Source of the DNA: Thermococcus profundus
GTDB taxonomy: Archaea; Methanobacteriota_B; Thermococci; Thermococcales; Thermococcaceae
Assembly: GCF_002214585.1 (NCBI RefSeq)
Contig: NZ_CP014862.1
Span: 1,550,001 to 1,614,000, forward strand
Direction: 5' to 3'
Length of the DNA stretch: 64,000 bases
Shown here: positions 25,045-39,048 of the stretch, piece after piece
Numbering within the stretch: the stretch's first letter is position 1
Layout of the letters: each line of letters opens with the position of its first letter
Position numbers and translations under genes: made by a program
The notes under the pieces: generated by a model
Database searches by the model: none
What the model saw: only the letters and a program-made list of their open reading frames with translations
What the model was told of the DNA's origin: nothing

Positions 25045-26361
25045 ATGAAGATCCTTCTCGTCGGTGGTGGTGGAAGGGAGCACGCGATTGGAGAGGCCCT
25101 CGTAAGGAGCGGTTCAGAGCTCTACCTCGTCAGCAAACACAAGAACCCCGGTCTCGCGAGGCTTTCCAAGGACTACGAGCTGGCGAAAGAAACGGATGTT
25201 GGAAAGGTTCTTGACTTCGCCCTCAAATGGGGCGTGGATATAGCCTTTATCGGCCCTGAGGCACCTCTGGAGAAAGGAGTGGTGAACGTCCTCGAGGAGA
25301 ACGGGATTCCAGCGGTTGGCCCTTCAAAAGAAGCGGCCAGATTGGAGACCGACAAGGCCTTCGCGAGGGCCTTCATGGAACGCCATAAAATCCCGGGGAG
25401 GAAGACATTCCGCGTTTTTGACGACCCGGCCGAGATGCGCTCGTGGATAGACGACTTTGGAAAACCCGTCGTCGTCAAGCCCCTCGGCCTGACCGGTGGA
25501 AAAGGTGTCAAGGTAGTTGGCTACCAGCTGGGGAACAACGAGGAAGCCAAGGCCTACGCGGAGGAGCTGATAAGGAGGGACGGAAAGGTCCTCGTCGAGG
25601 AGCGCACCGACGGCGTGGAGTTTACCTTCCAGGTCTTCACGGATGGAAAGAAGGTCATCCCGATGCCCCTCGCCCAGGACTACCCACACGCCTACGAGGA
25701 CGATAGAGGACCGATAACCGGTGGCATGGGGAGCTACTCCTGCCCCAATCATCTTTTGCCGTTCGTTACGAAGGAAGACTATGAGAAGGCCCTTGAGACG
25801 CTCAAAGCAACTGTCAAGGCTATGAGGAAGGAGGGGACGCCCTACAAAGGCATCCTCTACGGCCAGTTCATGCTCTCAAAGGACGGACCGGTTATAATCG
25901 AGTACAACGCCCGCTTCGGCGATCCCGAGGCCATGAACGTCCTGCCTCTTTTGAAGACGCCGCTGACAGATGTTGCGGAGGGGATAGCTGACGGGAACCT
26001 CAGAAAGGCGGAGTTTGAGAGCAAGGCGACCGTCGTGAAGTACCTCGCGCCCAAAGGTTATCCGACGAACCCCCTCAGGGGGGTGAAGGTCGAGGTTGAT
26101 GAGGAAGGAATTAGGGAAGCCGGTGCAAGGCTCTACTACGCCTCCATAGACGAGAACCTCACGATGCTCGGCTCGAGGGCACTGGCAGTTGTGGGGATTG
26201 CTGATTCGCTGGAAGAGGCTGAGAGGATTTCCTCCACTGGGATAAAGGGCGTGAAGGGGGAGGTCTTCTACAGGGCTGACATTGGAACGAAGGAGAGCGT
26301 CGAGAAGAGGATCCGCATCATGCGGGAGTTCGGAAAGGAGCTTGAGCCAAACTCATGCTGA
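25045..26361 (+). CDS. purD: Phosphoribosylamine-glycine ligase (GAR synthetase)
   Basis: 438 residues, ATP-grasp. 'MKILLVGGGGREHAIGEALV' is the family N-terminus; 'KPVVVKPLGLTGGKGVKV' is the ATP-binding loop, TDGKKVIPMPLAQDYPHAYE and GPITGGMGSYSCPNHLLP follow, and IIEYNARFGDPEAMNVLPLL holds the Mg-binding residues. It joins phosphoribosylamine and glycine, step two of purine synthesis. ATG 25045 is chosen for the N-terminus and the GGTGAA ribosome site; GTG 25033 upstream is in frame but not family-like. It is followed after ten bases by a purP-type gene. Confidence 0.96.
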   Translation: MKILLVGGGGREHAIGEALVRSGSELYLVSKHKNPGLARLSKDYELAKETDVGKVLDFALKWGVDIAFIGPEAPLEKGVVNVLEENGIPAVGPSKEAARLETDKAFARAFMERHKIPGRKTFRVFDDPAEMRSWIDDFGKPVVVKPLGLTGGKGVKVVGYQLGNNEEAKAYAEELIRRDGKVLVEERTDGVEFTFQVFTDGKKVIPMPLAQDYPHAYEDDRGPITGGMGSYSCPNHLLPFVTKEDYEKALETLKATVKAMRKEGTPYKGILYGQFMLSKDGPVIIEYNARFGDPEAMNVLPLLKTPLTDVAEGIADGNLRKAEFESKATVVKYLAPKGYPTNPLRGVKVEVDEEGIREAGARLYYASIDENLTMLGSRALAVVGIADSLEEAERISSTGIKGVKGEVFYRADIGTKESVEKRIRIMREFGKELEPNSC

Positions 26362-26371
26362 GGTGGTTGTT

Positions 26372-27514
26372 ATGATAAACAGGGACGAGATTTTGGGAAT
26401 CCTTGAGAAGTACGATCCGGAAAGGATAACCGTTGGAGTAATCGGGAGCCATTCTGCCCTTGACATAGCGGACGGTGCCAAGGAGGAGGGCCTGCCGGTT
26501 CTGGTCGTTGCCCAGAGGGGGAGGCACAGAACGTACGCCGAGTACTTCAAAGCCAGAAAGACGCGGGACGGCCTCACGAAGGGCTTTATTGACGAGGTCA
26601 TGATCCTGGAGAAGTTTGCCCACATCGTAGATGTTCAGGAAGAGTTGATTAAGAGGAACGTGATCTTCGTTCCGAACAGGTCGTTCGTGGTCTACACGGG
26701 CATTGACAGAGTGGAGAACGAGTTTAAGGTTCCCCTCTTCGGGAGCAGGAACCTTCTCAGGAGCGAGGAGAGGAGCGAGGAGAAGAGCTACTACTGGCTC
26801 CTGGACAAGGCCGGCCTCCCCTATCCCGAGGAGGTCAAACCCGAGGAGATTGATGACGTCGGTTTGGTCATAGTCAAACTCCCGCACGCCAAGAAGAGGC
26901 TCGAGAGGGGCTTCTTCACGGCCGCTAGTTATAAAGAGTTCCAGGAGAAGGCGGAGAAGCTCATCAAGCTCGGCGTCATCACCGAGGAGGATCTCGCAAA
27001 GGCCCGGATAGAGCGCTACATAATCGGACCGGTCTTCAATTTTGACTTTTTCTACTCACCGCTCGACGGGGAAATTGAACTCTTAGGGATAGACTGGCGC
27101 TTCGAGACCAGCTTGGACGGCCACGTGAGGCTTCCGGCGAGCCAGCAGCTCACCCTTCCCGAGCACCAGTTCGAGCCGGAGTACACCGTTACGGGACACG
27201 CTTCCTCAACGCTCCGCGAGTCGCTTTTGGAGAAAGTCTTCGACATGGCTGAGAAGTATGTTGAGGCGACCCAGAAGTACTATCATCCCGGAATAATAGG
27301 ACCGTTCACCCTTCAAACCGCGGTGGACAAAGACCTGAACTTCTACATCTACGACGTTGCCCCAAGAACCGGTGGAGGAACCAACATCCACATGGCGATG
27401 GGTCATCCATACGGCAACGCCCTTTGGAGGAAACCGATGAGCACCGGAAGGAGGGTGGCGCTTGAGATAAAGAGGGCGGTGGAGCTGGATGAGCTTGAGA
27501 AGGTCGTAACCTGA
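26372..27514 (+). CDS. PurP-family ATP-grasp protein, divergent paralogue
   Basis: 380 residues. It shares the PurP layout: 'TVGVIGSHSALDIADGAKEE' at the start, an ATP-grasp core, 'IERYIIGPVFNFDFFYSPLD', and 'PRTGGGTNIHMAMGHPYGNA' with the C-terminal MSTGRRVALEIK. PurP uses formate and ATP to formylate AICAR in archaea lacking PurH. Here the glycine-rich loop is changed: VIVKLPHAKKRLERGFF instead of the GAGGGRGYF of the second copy at 33730. It may therefore have a different substrate or activity. It is ten bases behind purD (AGGTGGTT ribosome site), so co-transcribed with a purine gene. Confidence 0.82.
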   Translation: MINRDEILGILEKYDPERITVGVIGSHSALDIADGAKEEGLPVLVVAQRGRHRTYAEYFKARKTRDGLTKGFIDEVMILEKFAHIVDVQEELIKRNVIFVPNRSFVVYTGIDRVENEFKVPLFGSRNLLRSEERSEEKSYYWLLDKAGLPYPEEVKPEEIDDVGLVIVKLPHAKKRLERGFFTAASYKEFQEKAEKLIKLGVITEEDLAKARIERYIIGPVFNFDFFYSPLDGEIELLGIDWRFETSLDGHVRLPASQQLTLPEHQFEPEYTVTGHASSTLRESLLEKVFDMAEKYVEATQKYYHPGIIGPFTLQTAVDKDLNFYIYDVAPRTGGGTNIHMAMGHPYGNALWRKPMSTGRRVALEIKRAVELDELEKVVT

Positions 27515-27695
27515 TTTCTTATTCTTACCTTTTGAAATGCACCGAGGCATCCAGCAAATATTCTCAATTTCTCTCGATTCTCCGCACTTGCTTTTGGATT
27601 TCTTCAGAAGAACCGCACTTCCTTCGGGGAACTTTTTTAAGACCTTCCGTGAGCTATAACCGCCGAAACGATCACTCTCAACTGGAGGTGCCAAC

Positions 27696-28901
27696 ATGGG
27701 AGAAGGAAATCGCTGGAAGTTCGTGTTCCTTGATATGCTACTCGTCGCGGCGGGCTTTGGAACCATGCACATGCTCGAGAAGTTCAAAGATGCCGCCCTG
27801 AATCACTACGGTATAGCAGAAACGGCCATGAGCTATCAGCAGACGGCCTACGTCGTCGGTCTATTCGTCGCGTTCCTCCTAGGCGGAACGAGCCTGTTCA
27901 AGGGGTCTTTCAAAAGGAGCGTCGCTTTAATAATGAGCTTTGCCGCGATACCCCAGTTTATAATCCCCTTCGTCGGGAACTGGTGGATGGTTGTGATCCT
28001 CAGGTTCTTCCAGGGATTCATAGTGGCCCTTATAGCGGTTTTCAGCACCCACATAGCCAGGATGTTCGTCGCCGAAAGGCCCTTTGCCAAGGGTGTCGTT
28101 CTCTCCGGAATCTTCTGGGGGGGCCTCTACGGGATACTCCTCGTCAAGTGGGCTGGAGGAAAGTCTGCGGAGTGGGGTGCAGTGAAGGAGGTCTTCCTCA
28201 TCTCGGCCCTCGTGATGTACGCGGCCCTGGCCCTCTGGTGGATCCTCGTCGATGATTTTGAGATACCCAAGACAAAGCACTCTTCAAAGGGTTCAAACGT
28301 CTGGAAGATGCCCTTCACCTGGGTTTTCGGCTTCACGTTTTTCCCGGCCCTCTGGATAATCTTCACCCTCGGCTCGTTCACGATCCACAACACCAGCTTT
28401 ACTGATCCCCAGGTCTCGAACCTGGTGATAGCGCTCGAAGTTTCCCTCGGCCTCTGGTCGATAATAATGGGCTACCTAGGCTACCGTCTCTCAGTGAGCA
28501 ACCCAAGCAACAGGGGTCTCTTTAAGGCCATCGTGAGCGTCATGACAATTTCATACATCGTGACCTTCCTCGGCCTCTTCGTTATCTGGAAGGCAATAGC
28601 GGCCAACGACTACACCCTGGCACTGGTGGGCTTTGCAATAACTGGTATAGTGCAGGGCACCGGTCCGGCGTTCTGGACAACGGCTCCAGCGACTTATCCC
28701 AAGGAGATCTACCCCGAGGCCAGCTTTGCGCTCGGTCTCATCTCCAACAGCGCCAACGCGGTGGCTCCAAACGTCATGTTCATGCTCGTTCATGGAGTCA
28801 CCACGGGAATGCTCATCTACCTGGCCATGCCCATCCTGGGAATCCTGGCCCTCCTAGCGTCCGCAAGGATGAGGCTCCCAGTTGAAGAGCTCGGGGCCTG
28901 A
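27696..28901 (+). CDS. Major facilitator superfamily transporter
   Basis: 401 residues with 12 predicted membrane helices and a longer charged loop near the middle (DDFEIPKTKHSSKGS). MFS-type sequence appears at FFQGFIVALIAVFSTHIARM and in the second half at GIVQGTGPAFWTTAPATYPK. No family-specific motif tells me the substrate. It sits between purP and purS with its own upstream region; a TATA-like CTTTTTTAAG lies near 27630 and GGAGGTG before the ATG. Position suggests a purine-related cargo (nucleobase, nucleoside or a precursor), but this is only context. Confidence 0.75.
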   Translation: MGEGNRWKFVFLDMLLVAAGFGTMHMLEKFKDAALNHYGIAETAMSYQQTAYVVGLFVAFLLGGTSLFKGSFKRSVALIMSFAAIPQFIIPFVGNWWMVVILRFFQGFIVALIAVFSTHIARMFVAERPFAKGVVLSGIFWGGLYGILLVKWAGGKSAEWGAVKEVFLISALVMYAALALWWILVDDFEIPKTKHSSKGSNVWKMPFTWVFGFTFFPALWIIFTLGSFTIHNTSFTDPQVSNLVIALEVSLGLWSIIMGYLGYRLSVSNPSNRGLFKAIVSVMTISYIVTFLGLFVIWKAIAANDYTLALVGFAITGIVQGTGPAFWTTAPATYPKEIYPEASFALGLISNSANAVAPNVMFMLVHGVTTGMLIYLAMPILGILALLASARMRLPVEELGA

Positions 28902-28958
28902 TCCAATTCCCTTCTCTTTTTCAGAATTCTTCCAAGTTGAACCCGTTCCGCATTTATT

Positions 28959-29016
28959 GACATTTTTTAGTTAAAACAAACCTTAAAAAACCAAACTTTT
29001 TACATTTTTCTGATAA
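28959..29016 (+). promoter_or_regulatory. purS promoter with pur regulatory element
   Basis: A 58-base block with TATA box CCTTAAAAAA at 28981-28990. ACATTTTTTAGTTAAAAC lies just upstream (28960-28977) and TTTTTACATTTTTCTGATAA (28997-29016) downstream up to the predicted start site. The block matches the purL promoter in 51 of 58 ungapped positions by hand count. The two ACAT cores are 42 bases apart. Confidence 0.65.
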
Positions 29017-29026
29017 GGTGATAAAG

Positions 29027-29269
29027 ATGAGGTGGAAGGTTAAGGTCATCGTGCGGCTTAAGGAAGGCCTCAACGACCCCGAGGGAAGGGTCATCCAGAA
29101 AGCGCTTAGAAACCTCGGTTTCAACGTCGAGAATCTGCGCGTTCCCAAGTACTTCGAGTTCGAGCTCGAGAGCGAAAAGCCAGAGGAAGAGGCAGAGGAG
29201 ATGTGCAGGAAGCTCCTCGCCAATCCGCTCATCCACGAGTGGGAGTACAGCGTGGAACCGGTGAGCTGA
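29027..29269 (+). CDS. purS: Phosphoribosylformylglycinamidine synthase subunit PurS
   Basis: 80 residues with the beta-alpha-beta pattern of PurS: '[20 protein letters not shown]', [20 protein letters not shown], then '[20 protein letters not shown]'. PurS links PurL and PurQ in the three-part FGAM synthase that carries out step four of purine synthesis. ATG 29027 follows AAGGTGAT at four bases; a GTG at 29018 lies in the ribosome site itself. purQ follows one base after the stop codon. Its promoter shares a long block with purL. Confidence 0.96.
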   Translation: MRWKVKVIVRLKEGLNDPEGRVIQKALRNLGFNVENLRVPKYFEFELESEKPEEEAEEMCRKLLANPLIHEWEYSVEPVS

Positions 29270-29270
29270 G

Positions 29271-29942
29271 ATGGTGAAGTTTGCCGTCGTCGTCTTTCCC
29301 GGAACTAACTGCGACTTCGAGACGGAGAGGGCGATAAGGAAGGCTGGAGCGGAAGCGGAGAGAGTGTGGTACAAGACCTCGCTGAAGGACTTTGACGGCG
29401 TCGTTCTTCCGGGGGGCTTCAGCTACGCCGACTACCTAAGAGCAGGAGCGATAGCGGCAAGGCAGGAAATAATGGAGGAGGTTAAGGAGTTCGCGCGCGA
29501 CGGGAGGCCGGTTCTGGGGATATGCAACGGCTTCCAGATTCTGACTGAATCAGGTCTTCTTCCCGGCGCACTGAGGCCCAACAAGGTTCCGAGGTTTATA
29601 TGCAGGTGGGTTCATCTCAAGGTCGCCGATACCGAGACTCCTTTCACCCAGCTCTACGAGCCCGGAGAGACCATAAGGATGCCGATAGCCCACGCCGAGG
29701 GCAACTACTACGTTGACGAGCCATCGAAGGTCAGAGTCGTTTTCCAGTACAGCGATGAGAAGGGGAACATCACGGAAGAGGCAAACCCCAACGGCTCGCT
29801 CCTCAACATAGCGGCGGTGGCCAACGAGAAGGGCAACGTACTAGGGACGATGCCCCACCCGGAGAGGGCGAGCGACCGCTTTCTAGGAAGCGAGGACGGA
29901 CTGAGGCTGTTCAGGAGCATGGTGGAGTGGGCGAGGAGGTAA
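29271..29942 (+). CDS. purQ: Phosphoribosylformylglycinamidine synthase subunit PurQ (glutaminase)
   Basis: 223 residues, class I glutamine amidotransferase. '[20 protein letters not shown]' starts the protein, GICNGFQIL carries the catalytic cysteine, and [20 protein letters not shown] carries the histidine and glutamate of the triad. PurQ supplies ammonia to PurL. It follows purS by one base and is probably translated with it. The next gene, a PEP-synthase-like protein, has its own promoter. Confidence 0.97.
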   Translation: MVKFAVVVFPGTNCDFETERAIRKAGAEAERVWYKTSLKDFDGVVLPGGFSYADYLRAGAIAARQEIMEEVKEFARDGRPVLGICNGFQILTESGLLPGALRPNKVPRFICRWVHLKVADTETPFTQLYEPGETIRMPIAHAEGNYYVDEPSKVRVVFQYSDEKGNITEEANPNGSLLNIAAVANEKGNVLGTMPHPERASDRFLGSEDGLRLFRSMVEWARR

Positions 29943-29976
29943 CCTCTCATCTTTTCTTTACCCTCTTTATCCAAAA

Positions 29977-30006
29977 CCTTTTTAGTGTAGTGTTCTCTTC
30001 ACTAAA
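29977..30006 (+). promoter_or_regulatory. TATA box and inverted repeat of the PEP-synthase-like gene
   Basis: CCTTTTTAGTG around 29977-29987 includes the TATA box. TTTAGTG (29981-29987) and CACTAAA (30000-30006) form a 7-bp inverted repeat with a 12-base spacer across the TATA box and the probable start site. GGGGATTATAAATG follows to the ATG. Confidence 0.45.
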
Positions 30007-30017
30007 GGGGATTATAA

Positions 30018-31514
30018 ATGTTCGTCCGCTCGCTTTCCGCGGGAGGAAGTGTCGAGGAGATAGGGAACAAGGCTCACCGTCTTTCGATCCTCACAAGGTA
30101 CTTCAACGTTCCTATCGGCTTCGTAGTAACAACAAGGGCCTACGATCTCTGGAAGGAGGAAGGAAAGCTCCCTCATGAAGTTGTGGAAGAGGTGGGGGAG
30201 TACTTCAACTCCCCCTACCTCCTCGAAGGAGAGTTCCCAGTCGTCGTGCGCAGTTCCGCAACGGCCGAAGACGGCTCTAAGGCAAGCTTTGCAGGGGTTT
30301 TCGAGAGCGTTACGGGGATAAAATCCTTCGATGACCTAATCAGGGGGATAGAGAGAGTTTTTGAGAGTACTGGTTCTGAGAGGGTCAGGACCTACATGGA
30401 GCGAATGGGCTTAAAAGAAGAGCCGAGGATGGCGGCGATAGTCCAGAAGGAGATAACGCCCAAGTTCGCGGGAGTGCTCTTCACCCGCTCGCCATCTGAA
30501 CTGGAAAAAGCCTTAGTCGAGTTCGTAAGAGGAAGCGGTGAGGAACTTGTAGGTGGAAGAAAAAGCGGTGAGCGTGTCTTACTGCCGAGAAATCCCGACA
30601 AAGTTGAGAATGAGCTCATGAGGGAGTTACTCACAGTGGGCCTTGAGGTTGAGTCCCTCTTTGGAAGGCCACAGGATATAGAGTGGGCCTACGATGGAAC
30701 GCTCTGGATACTCCAGTCAAGGGACATAACGGTTTTGAACCAAACCAGAGAAGTAGAAGACTTCAAAACCGAGAACTGGCACGCTTTGAAGGGCATCCCC
30801 GCGAACCCAGGAGTGGCGAGGGGCAGGGCACGGTTTGTGCTCGACGACCAGCCTCCAGAAGAGGCTGAGAGGGTGTTCAAGGAAAGTGAAGTTCTTGTCA
30901 CCTACGTCCTCCACGTCGAGCACTACAACCTCTTCGCGAAAGCCGCCGGAATAGTGACGAAAGTGGACAGCATCCTCTCCCACCCAGCGATAATAGCGAG
31001 GGAGCTCGGGATTCCCTGCGTGGTCGGGGTTGACGTTGAGGCGATAAGGGAAGGAGATGAAGTAATCGTTGACGGAAATGAAGGTGCTGTTTACGTCAGG
31101 AACCCGAGGAGGGTGCTGAGGGGCGTTGAACTGTGGAAATCAAGCTACCGCGAGGACGAGACAGTGAGGGAGCTGAAAGAGGGGTACCTACGGGCCTTGG
31201 AAAAACTCTCGCCGAAGGAGATGGAGAACGTCATTGTGGAGGCGTTTTCGCTTGTCCAGGAGCTCTATCCCACCGAAAGGGAAAGGGCCCTCAACGTCTA
31301 CTACTTCATAAACTGGCTGATGGAGGAGGAGACTCCGAGACTTTTAGCTAAGCGCTTCGATGTCCTCGACGCCTTTTCGCGTGCGGACAGGGGCGAAAGG
31401 CCAAGAACCGACGAGGAGGCGAGGCTTTTCAAGATCTACCGGCTCCTCAAGGCCTTCATAAACTACACGGACGAGAGGGTTAAAGACATCCCAGAGATGC
31501 TGTTCAGGATTTGA
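30018..31514 (+). CDS. PEP-synthase/rifampin-phosphotransferase-like protein lacking the TIM barrel
   Basis: 498 residues. Residues 1-245 are a PPDK_N-type ATP-binding domain ([17 protein letters not shown], '[20 protein letters not shown]', [19 protein letters not shown]). Residues about 255-360 are the swivelling phosphohistidine domain with the acceptor His in [17 protein letters not shown]. The C-terminal TIM barrel that binds pyruvate in PEP synthase is absent; instead about 140 helical residues follow that I do not recognise. The order ATP domain then His domain means a phosphate could be moved from ATP via His to an unknown acceptor. It lies between purQ and purL, suggesting a purine-linked or energy-control role. 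Confidence 0.75.
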   Translation: MFVRSLSAGGSVEEIGNKAHRLSILTRYFNVPIGFVVTTRAYDLWKEEGKLPHEVVEEVGEYFNSPYLLEGEFPVVVRSSATAEDGSKASFAGVFESVTGIKSFDDLIRGIERVFESTGSERVRTYMERMGLKEEPRMAAIVQKEITPKFAGVLFTRSPSELEKALVEFVRGSGEELVGGRKSGERVLLPRNPDKVENELMRELLTVGLEVESLFGRPQDIEWAYDGTLWILQSRDITVLNQTREVEDFKTENWHALKGIPANPGVARGRARFVLDDQPPEEAERVFKESEVLVTYVLHVEHYNLFAKAAGIVTKVDSILSHPAIIARELGIPCVVGVDVEAIREGDEVIVDGNEGAVYVRNPRRVLRGVELWKSSYREDETVRELKEGYLRALEKLSPKEMENVIVEAFSLVQELYPTERERALNVYYFINWLMEEETPRLLAKRFDVLDAFSRADRGERPRTDEEARLFKIYRLLKAFINYTDERVKDIPEMLFRI

Positions 31515-31517
31515 TTC

Positions 31518-31575
31518 TACATTTTTTTGTTAAAATAAACCTTAAAAACTCCAAATTTTTACATTTTTCTGATAA
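31518..31575 (+). promoter_or_regulatory. purL promoter with pur regulatory element
   Basis: A 58-base block aligned without gaps to the purS promoter. It has ACATTTTTTTGTTAAAAT (31519-31536) upstream, TATA box CCTTAAAAAC (31540-31549) and TTTTTACATTTTTCTGATAA (31556-31575) downstream. The spacing of ACAT cores is again 42 bases. GGAGGTG then precedes ATG 31592. Confidence 0.65.
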
Positions 31576-31591
31576 TCAAGGAGGTGTCACG

Positions 31592-35770
<4,179 letters not shown>

Positions 35771-35821
35771 AGTACCACCACTCAAAGTACCGCCAAGGGA
35801 TATTTAACCCTTTTTCCGCAA

Positions 35822-35832
35822 GCCTTAAAAGC
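35822..35832 (+). promoter_or_regulatory. TATA box of guaB
   Basis: GCCTTAAAAGC, about 45-55 bases before ATG 35877, which is preceded by GGTGAGGAGGT. No ACATTTTT element like that of purS or purL is present here. Confidence 0.5.
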
Positions 35833-35861
35833 CCTAATCATTCTCAAGTCAAAAAGGGTGA

Positions 35862-37337
<1,476 letters not shown>

Positions 37338-37349
37338 CATTGTTTTTAC

Positions 37350-37393
37350 ATTTTTAAGTCAAAAACAACAAATTTTTAAGTCAAAATCAACAA
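37350..37393 (+). repeat. Tandem 22-bp direct repeat in the guaA promoter
   Basis: Two adjoining copies, 37350-37371 and 37372-37393, differ at one base: both read ATTTTTAAGTCAAAA, then A or T, then CAACAA. The first copy is preceded by TTTTTAC, giving the TTTTTACATTTTT string also found before purS and purL. The second copy contains the likely TATA box TTTTTAAG (37373-37380). Confidence 0.7.
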
Positions 37394-37418
37394 GTTAATG
37401 GCGAAAGGTGGTGTGCTC

Positions 37419-38342
37419 ATGTGGGATAACTTCATCGAGGAGAAGGTAAAAGAGATTAGGGAGACAGTTGGAGATGGGAAGGCAATCATAGCGCTCTCCG
37501 GTGGTGTTGACAGCTCAACCGCTGCGATTCTGGCCCACAAGGCGATAGGGGACAGATTACACGCGGTCTTCGTGAACACAGGCTTCATGCGCAAGAATGA
37601 ACCTGAGTTCGTAGTCAAGACCTTCCGCGACGAGTTCGGGCTGAACCTCCGCTACGTTGATGCGAGCGAGCGCTTTTTCAAGGAGCTTAAAGGCATAACC
37701 GACCCCGAGGAGAAGAGGAAGGTCATAGGCAGGGTCTTCATAGAGGTCTTCGAGGAGGTTGCAAAGGAGATAAACGCGGACTTCCTCATCCAGGGGACCA
37801 TTGCCCCAGACTGGATAGAGAGCAAGGGTAAGATAAAGAGCCACCACAACGTTGGCGGCCTTCCTGAAAGGCTCAACCTCAAGCTGATCGAACCGCTAAG
37901 AGACCTCTACAAGGACGAAGTCAGGGAACTGGCAAAGGAACTTGGTCTTCCGGAGAAGATATACAGCAGAATGCCATTCCCGGGGCCGGGGCTGGCCGTT
38001 AGGGTTCTCGGAGAAGTCACGCCTGAGAAGGTCGCCATCGTCAGGGAGGCAAACGCGATAGTTGAGGAGGAGATCGAGAAGGCCGGACTTAAGCCCTGGC
38101 AGGCCTTCGCGGTTCTGCTCGGAGTTAAGACGGTCGGCGTTCAGGGAGACATAAGGGCCTACAAGGAGACGGTAGCGGTTCGCGTTGTGGAAAGCCTCGA
38201 CGGAATGACGGCAAACGCGATGAACGTTCCCTTCGAGGTTCTCCAGAGGATAGCCTTCAGGATAACGAGCGAGATTCCCGAAGTTGGTAGGGTGCTCTAC
38301 GATATAACGAACAAGCCTCCAGCCACGATAGAGTTCGAGTGA
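37419..38342 (+). CDS. guaAB: GMP synthase, ATP-pyrophosphatase subunit
   Basis: 307 residues. The PP-loop is [18 protein letters not shown]; further motifs are [40 protein letters not shown] (lid and XMP region), [20 protein letters not shown] and the C-terminal [20 protein letters not shown]. It adenylates XMP for amination by ammonia from the separate glutaminase subunit, as in other Thermococcales. ATG 37419 is chosen after GGTGGTG; ATG 37398 upstream lies in the promoter repeats' shadow. The partner subunit begins 700 bases downstream, behind a toxin-antitoxin pair. Confidence 0.96.
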   Translation: MWDNFIEEKVKEIRETVGDGKAIIALSGGVDSSTAAILAHKAIGDRLHAVFVNTGFMRKNEPEFVVKTFRDEFGLNLRYVDASERFFKELKGITDPEEKRKVIGRVFIEVFEEVAKEINADFLIQGTIAPDWIESKGKIKSHHNVGGLPERLNLKLIEPLRDLYKDEVRELAKELGLPEKIYSRMPFPGPGLAVRVLGEVTPEKVAIVREANAIVEEEIEKAGLKPWQAFAVLLGVKTVGVQGDIRAYKETVAVRVVESLDGMTANAMNVPFEVLQRIAFRITSEIPEVGRVLYDITNKPPATIEFE

Positions 38343-38384
38343 AAGCCTTATCTACTTTGACGGCAAAGTTAGAGTGGTGGGAGT

Positions 38385-38618
38385 ATGGGTGAGAACGTTG
38401 AGGTCGTTGAAGCGGTCTATGAGAACGGCGTGCTGAAGCCACTTAAGCCCCTGAAGCTGAAGGAGGGAGAGCGGGTACTGCTTAAGGTCAGAAGGGAATC
38501 CATCATAGGATTAGCCAGAGAACTGAGGAAAAAGATAACCCCAGAAACTGTGGATATGGATCCTACAGACTACCTGCTCAAGCTCCGTGAGGAGAGGGAC
38601 TATGCGGGCCGTTATTGA
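38385..38618 (+). CDS. DUF104/AF2212-type antitoxin
   Basis: 77 residues. 'VVEAVYENGVLKPLKPLKLK' followed by EGERVLLKV is the hallmark of the AF2212 (DUF104) antitoxin family, a small beta-barrel DNA-binding domain; the C-terminal half (ARELRKKITPETVDMDPTDY) is the toxin-binding tail. The stop overlaps the PIN-domain gene by 17 bases, as usual for such pairs. It lies between the two GMP synthase genes with only 42 bases to guaAB. GTGGTGGG precedes the ATG. Base use is more relaxed than in the gua genes, suggesting later arrival. Confidence 0.85.
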   Translation: MGENVEVVEAVYENGVLKPLKPLKLKEGERVLLKVRRESIIGLARELRKKITPETVDMDPTDYLLKLREERDYAGRY

Positions 38619-39048
38619 TACCTCAGTGGTGTTTCATCTCTTCTCCAGTTTTTACCCTGAGAGAACGCAGATCACGGAAAGAATCATTGAGATGATTCAG
38701 TCAGGGCAAATTGAAGGCTTCGCCCCCCGGATAGGAAGGGCCGAGTTTGTGGCTGTACTTTCAAGATATTTTGAGAAGAACGAAGTAATTGGGGCACTGT
38801 CCGGCTACGATGAAGTTATAACATGGGTTCCGGAGGAGCTTATTATGCAAGATGTCATTGAGCTGGCCTTTGAGTTGAAGCATCACGTTTCCGATCTCTA
38901 CTTCGTAGCCACGGCCAAACTCCTAAACGCTGCTTTGCTGACCAACGATAGGAAAATGGCAGATATAGCCAAATCCGTTGGTTTGAAGTCCTTTTACCTG
39001 ATTGAAGAAGCAGATGAGTTTTTCAAACTCGTGGGGGTGGATGGATGA
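38602..39048 (+). CDS. vapC: PIN-domain ribonuclease toxin (VapC type)
   Basis: 148 residues. The four acidic residues of the PIN active site can be placed: Asp in [10 protein letters not shown], Glu in [10 protein letters not shown], Asp in [15 protein letters not shown] and Asp in [12 protein letters not shown]. Such toxins cleave RNA, often tRNA or rRNA, unless bound by the partner antitoxin. ATG 38602 lies inside the antitoxin gene. The end overlaps the start of the glutaminase subunit of GMP synthase (ATGA), so the ribosome site of that subunit (GGGGGTGG) lies inside the toxin gene. An insertion has thus become joined to a housekeeping gene. Confidence 0.88.
   Translation: MRAVIDTSVVFHLFSSFYPERTQITERIIEMIQSGQIEGFAPRIGRAEFVAVLSRYFEKNEVIGALSGYDEVITWVPEELIMQDVIELAFELKHHVSDLYFVATAKLLNAALLTNDRKMADIAKSVGLKSFYLIEEADEFFKLVGVDG

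Noticed and set aside
28902-29026. A purine riboswitch upstream of purS
   Set aside because: The stretch is A/T-rich without the paired stems of known purine or PRPP/guanidine-type riboswitches, and the predicted leader is only about 15 bases.
31511-31591. Upstream extension of purL
   Set aside because: The extra 27 codons are the promoter block shared with purS; the family start and GGAGGTG point to 31592.
37350-37393. The tandem repeat before guaAB as a CRISPR remnant
   Set aside because: The two copies abut without spacer and overlap a promoter; no array or cas gene is present.
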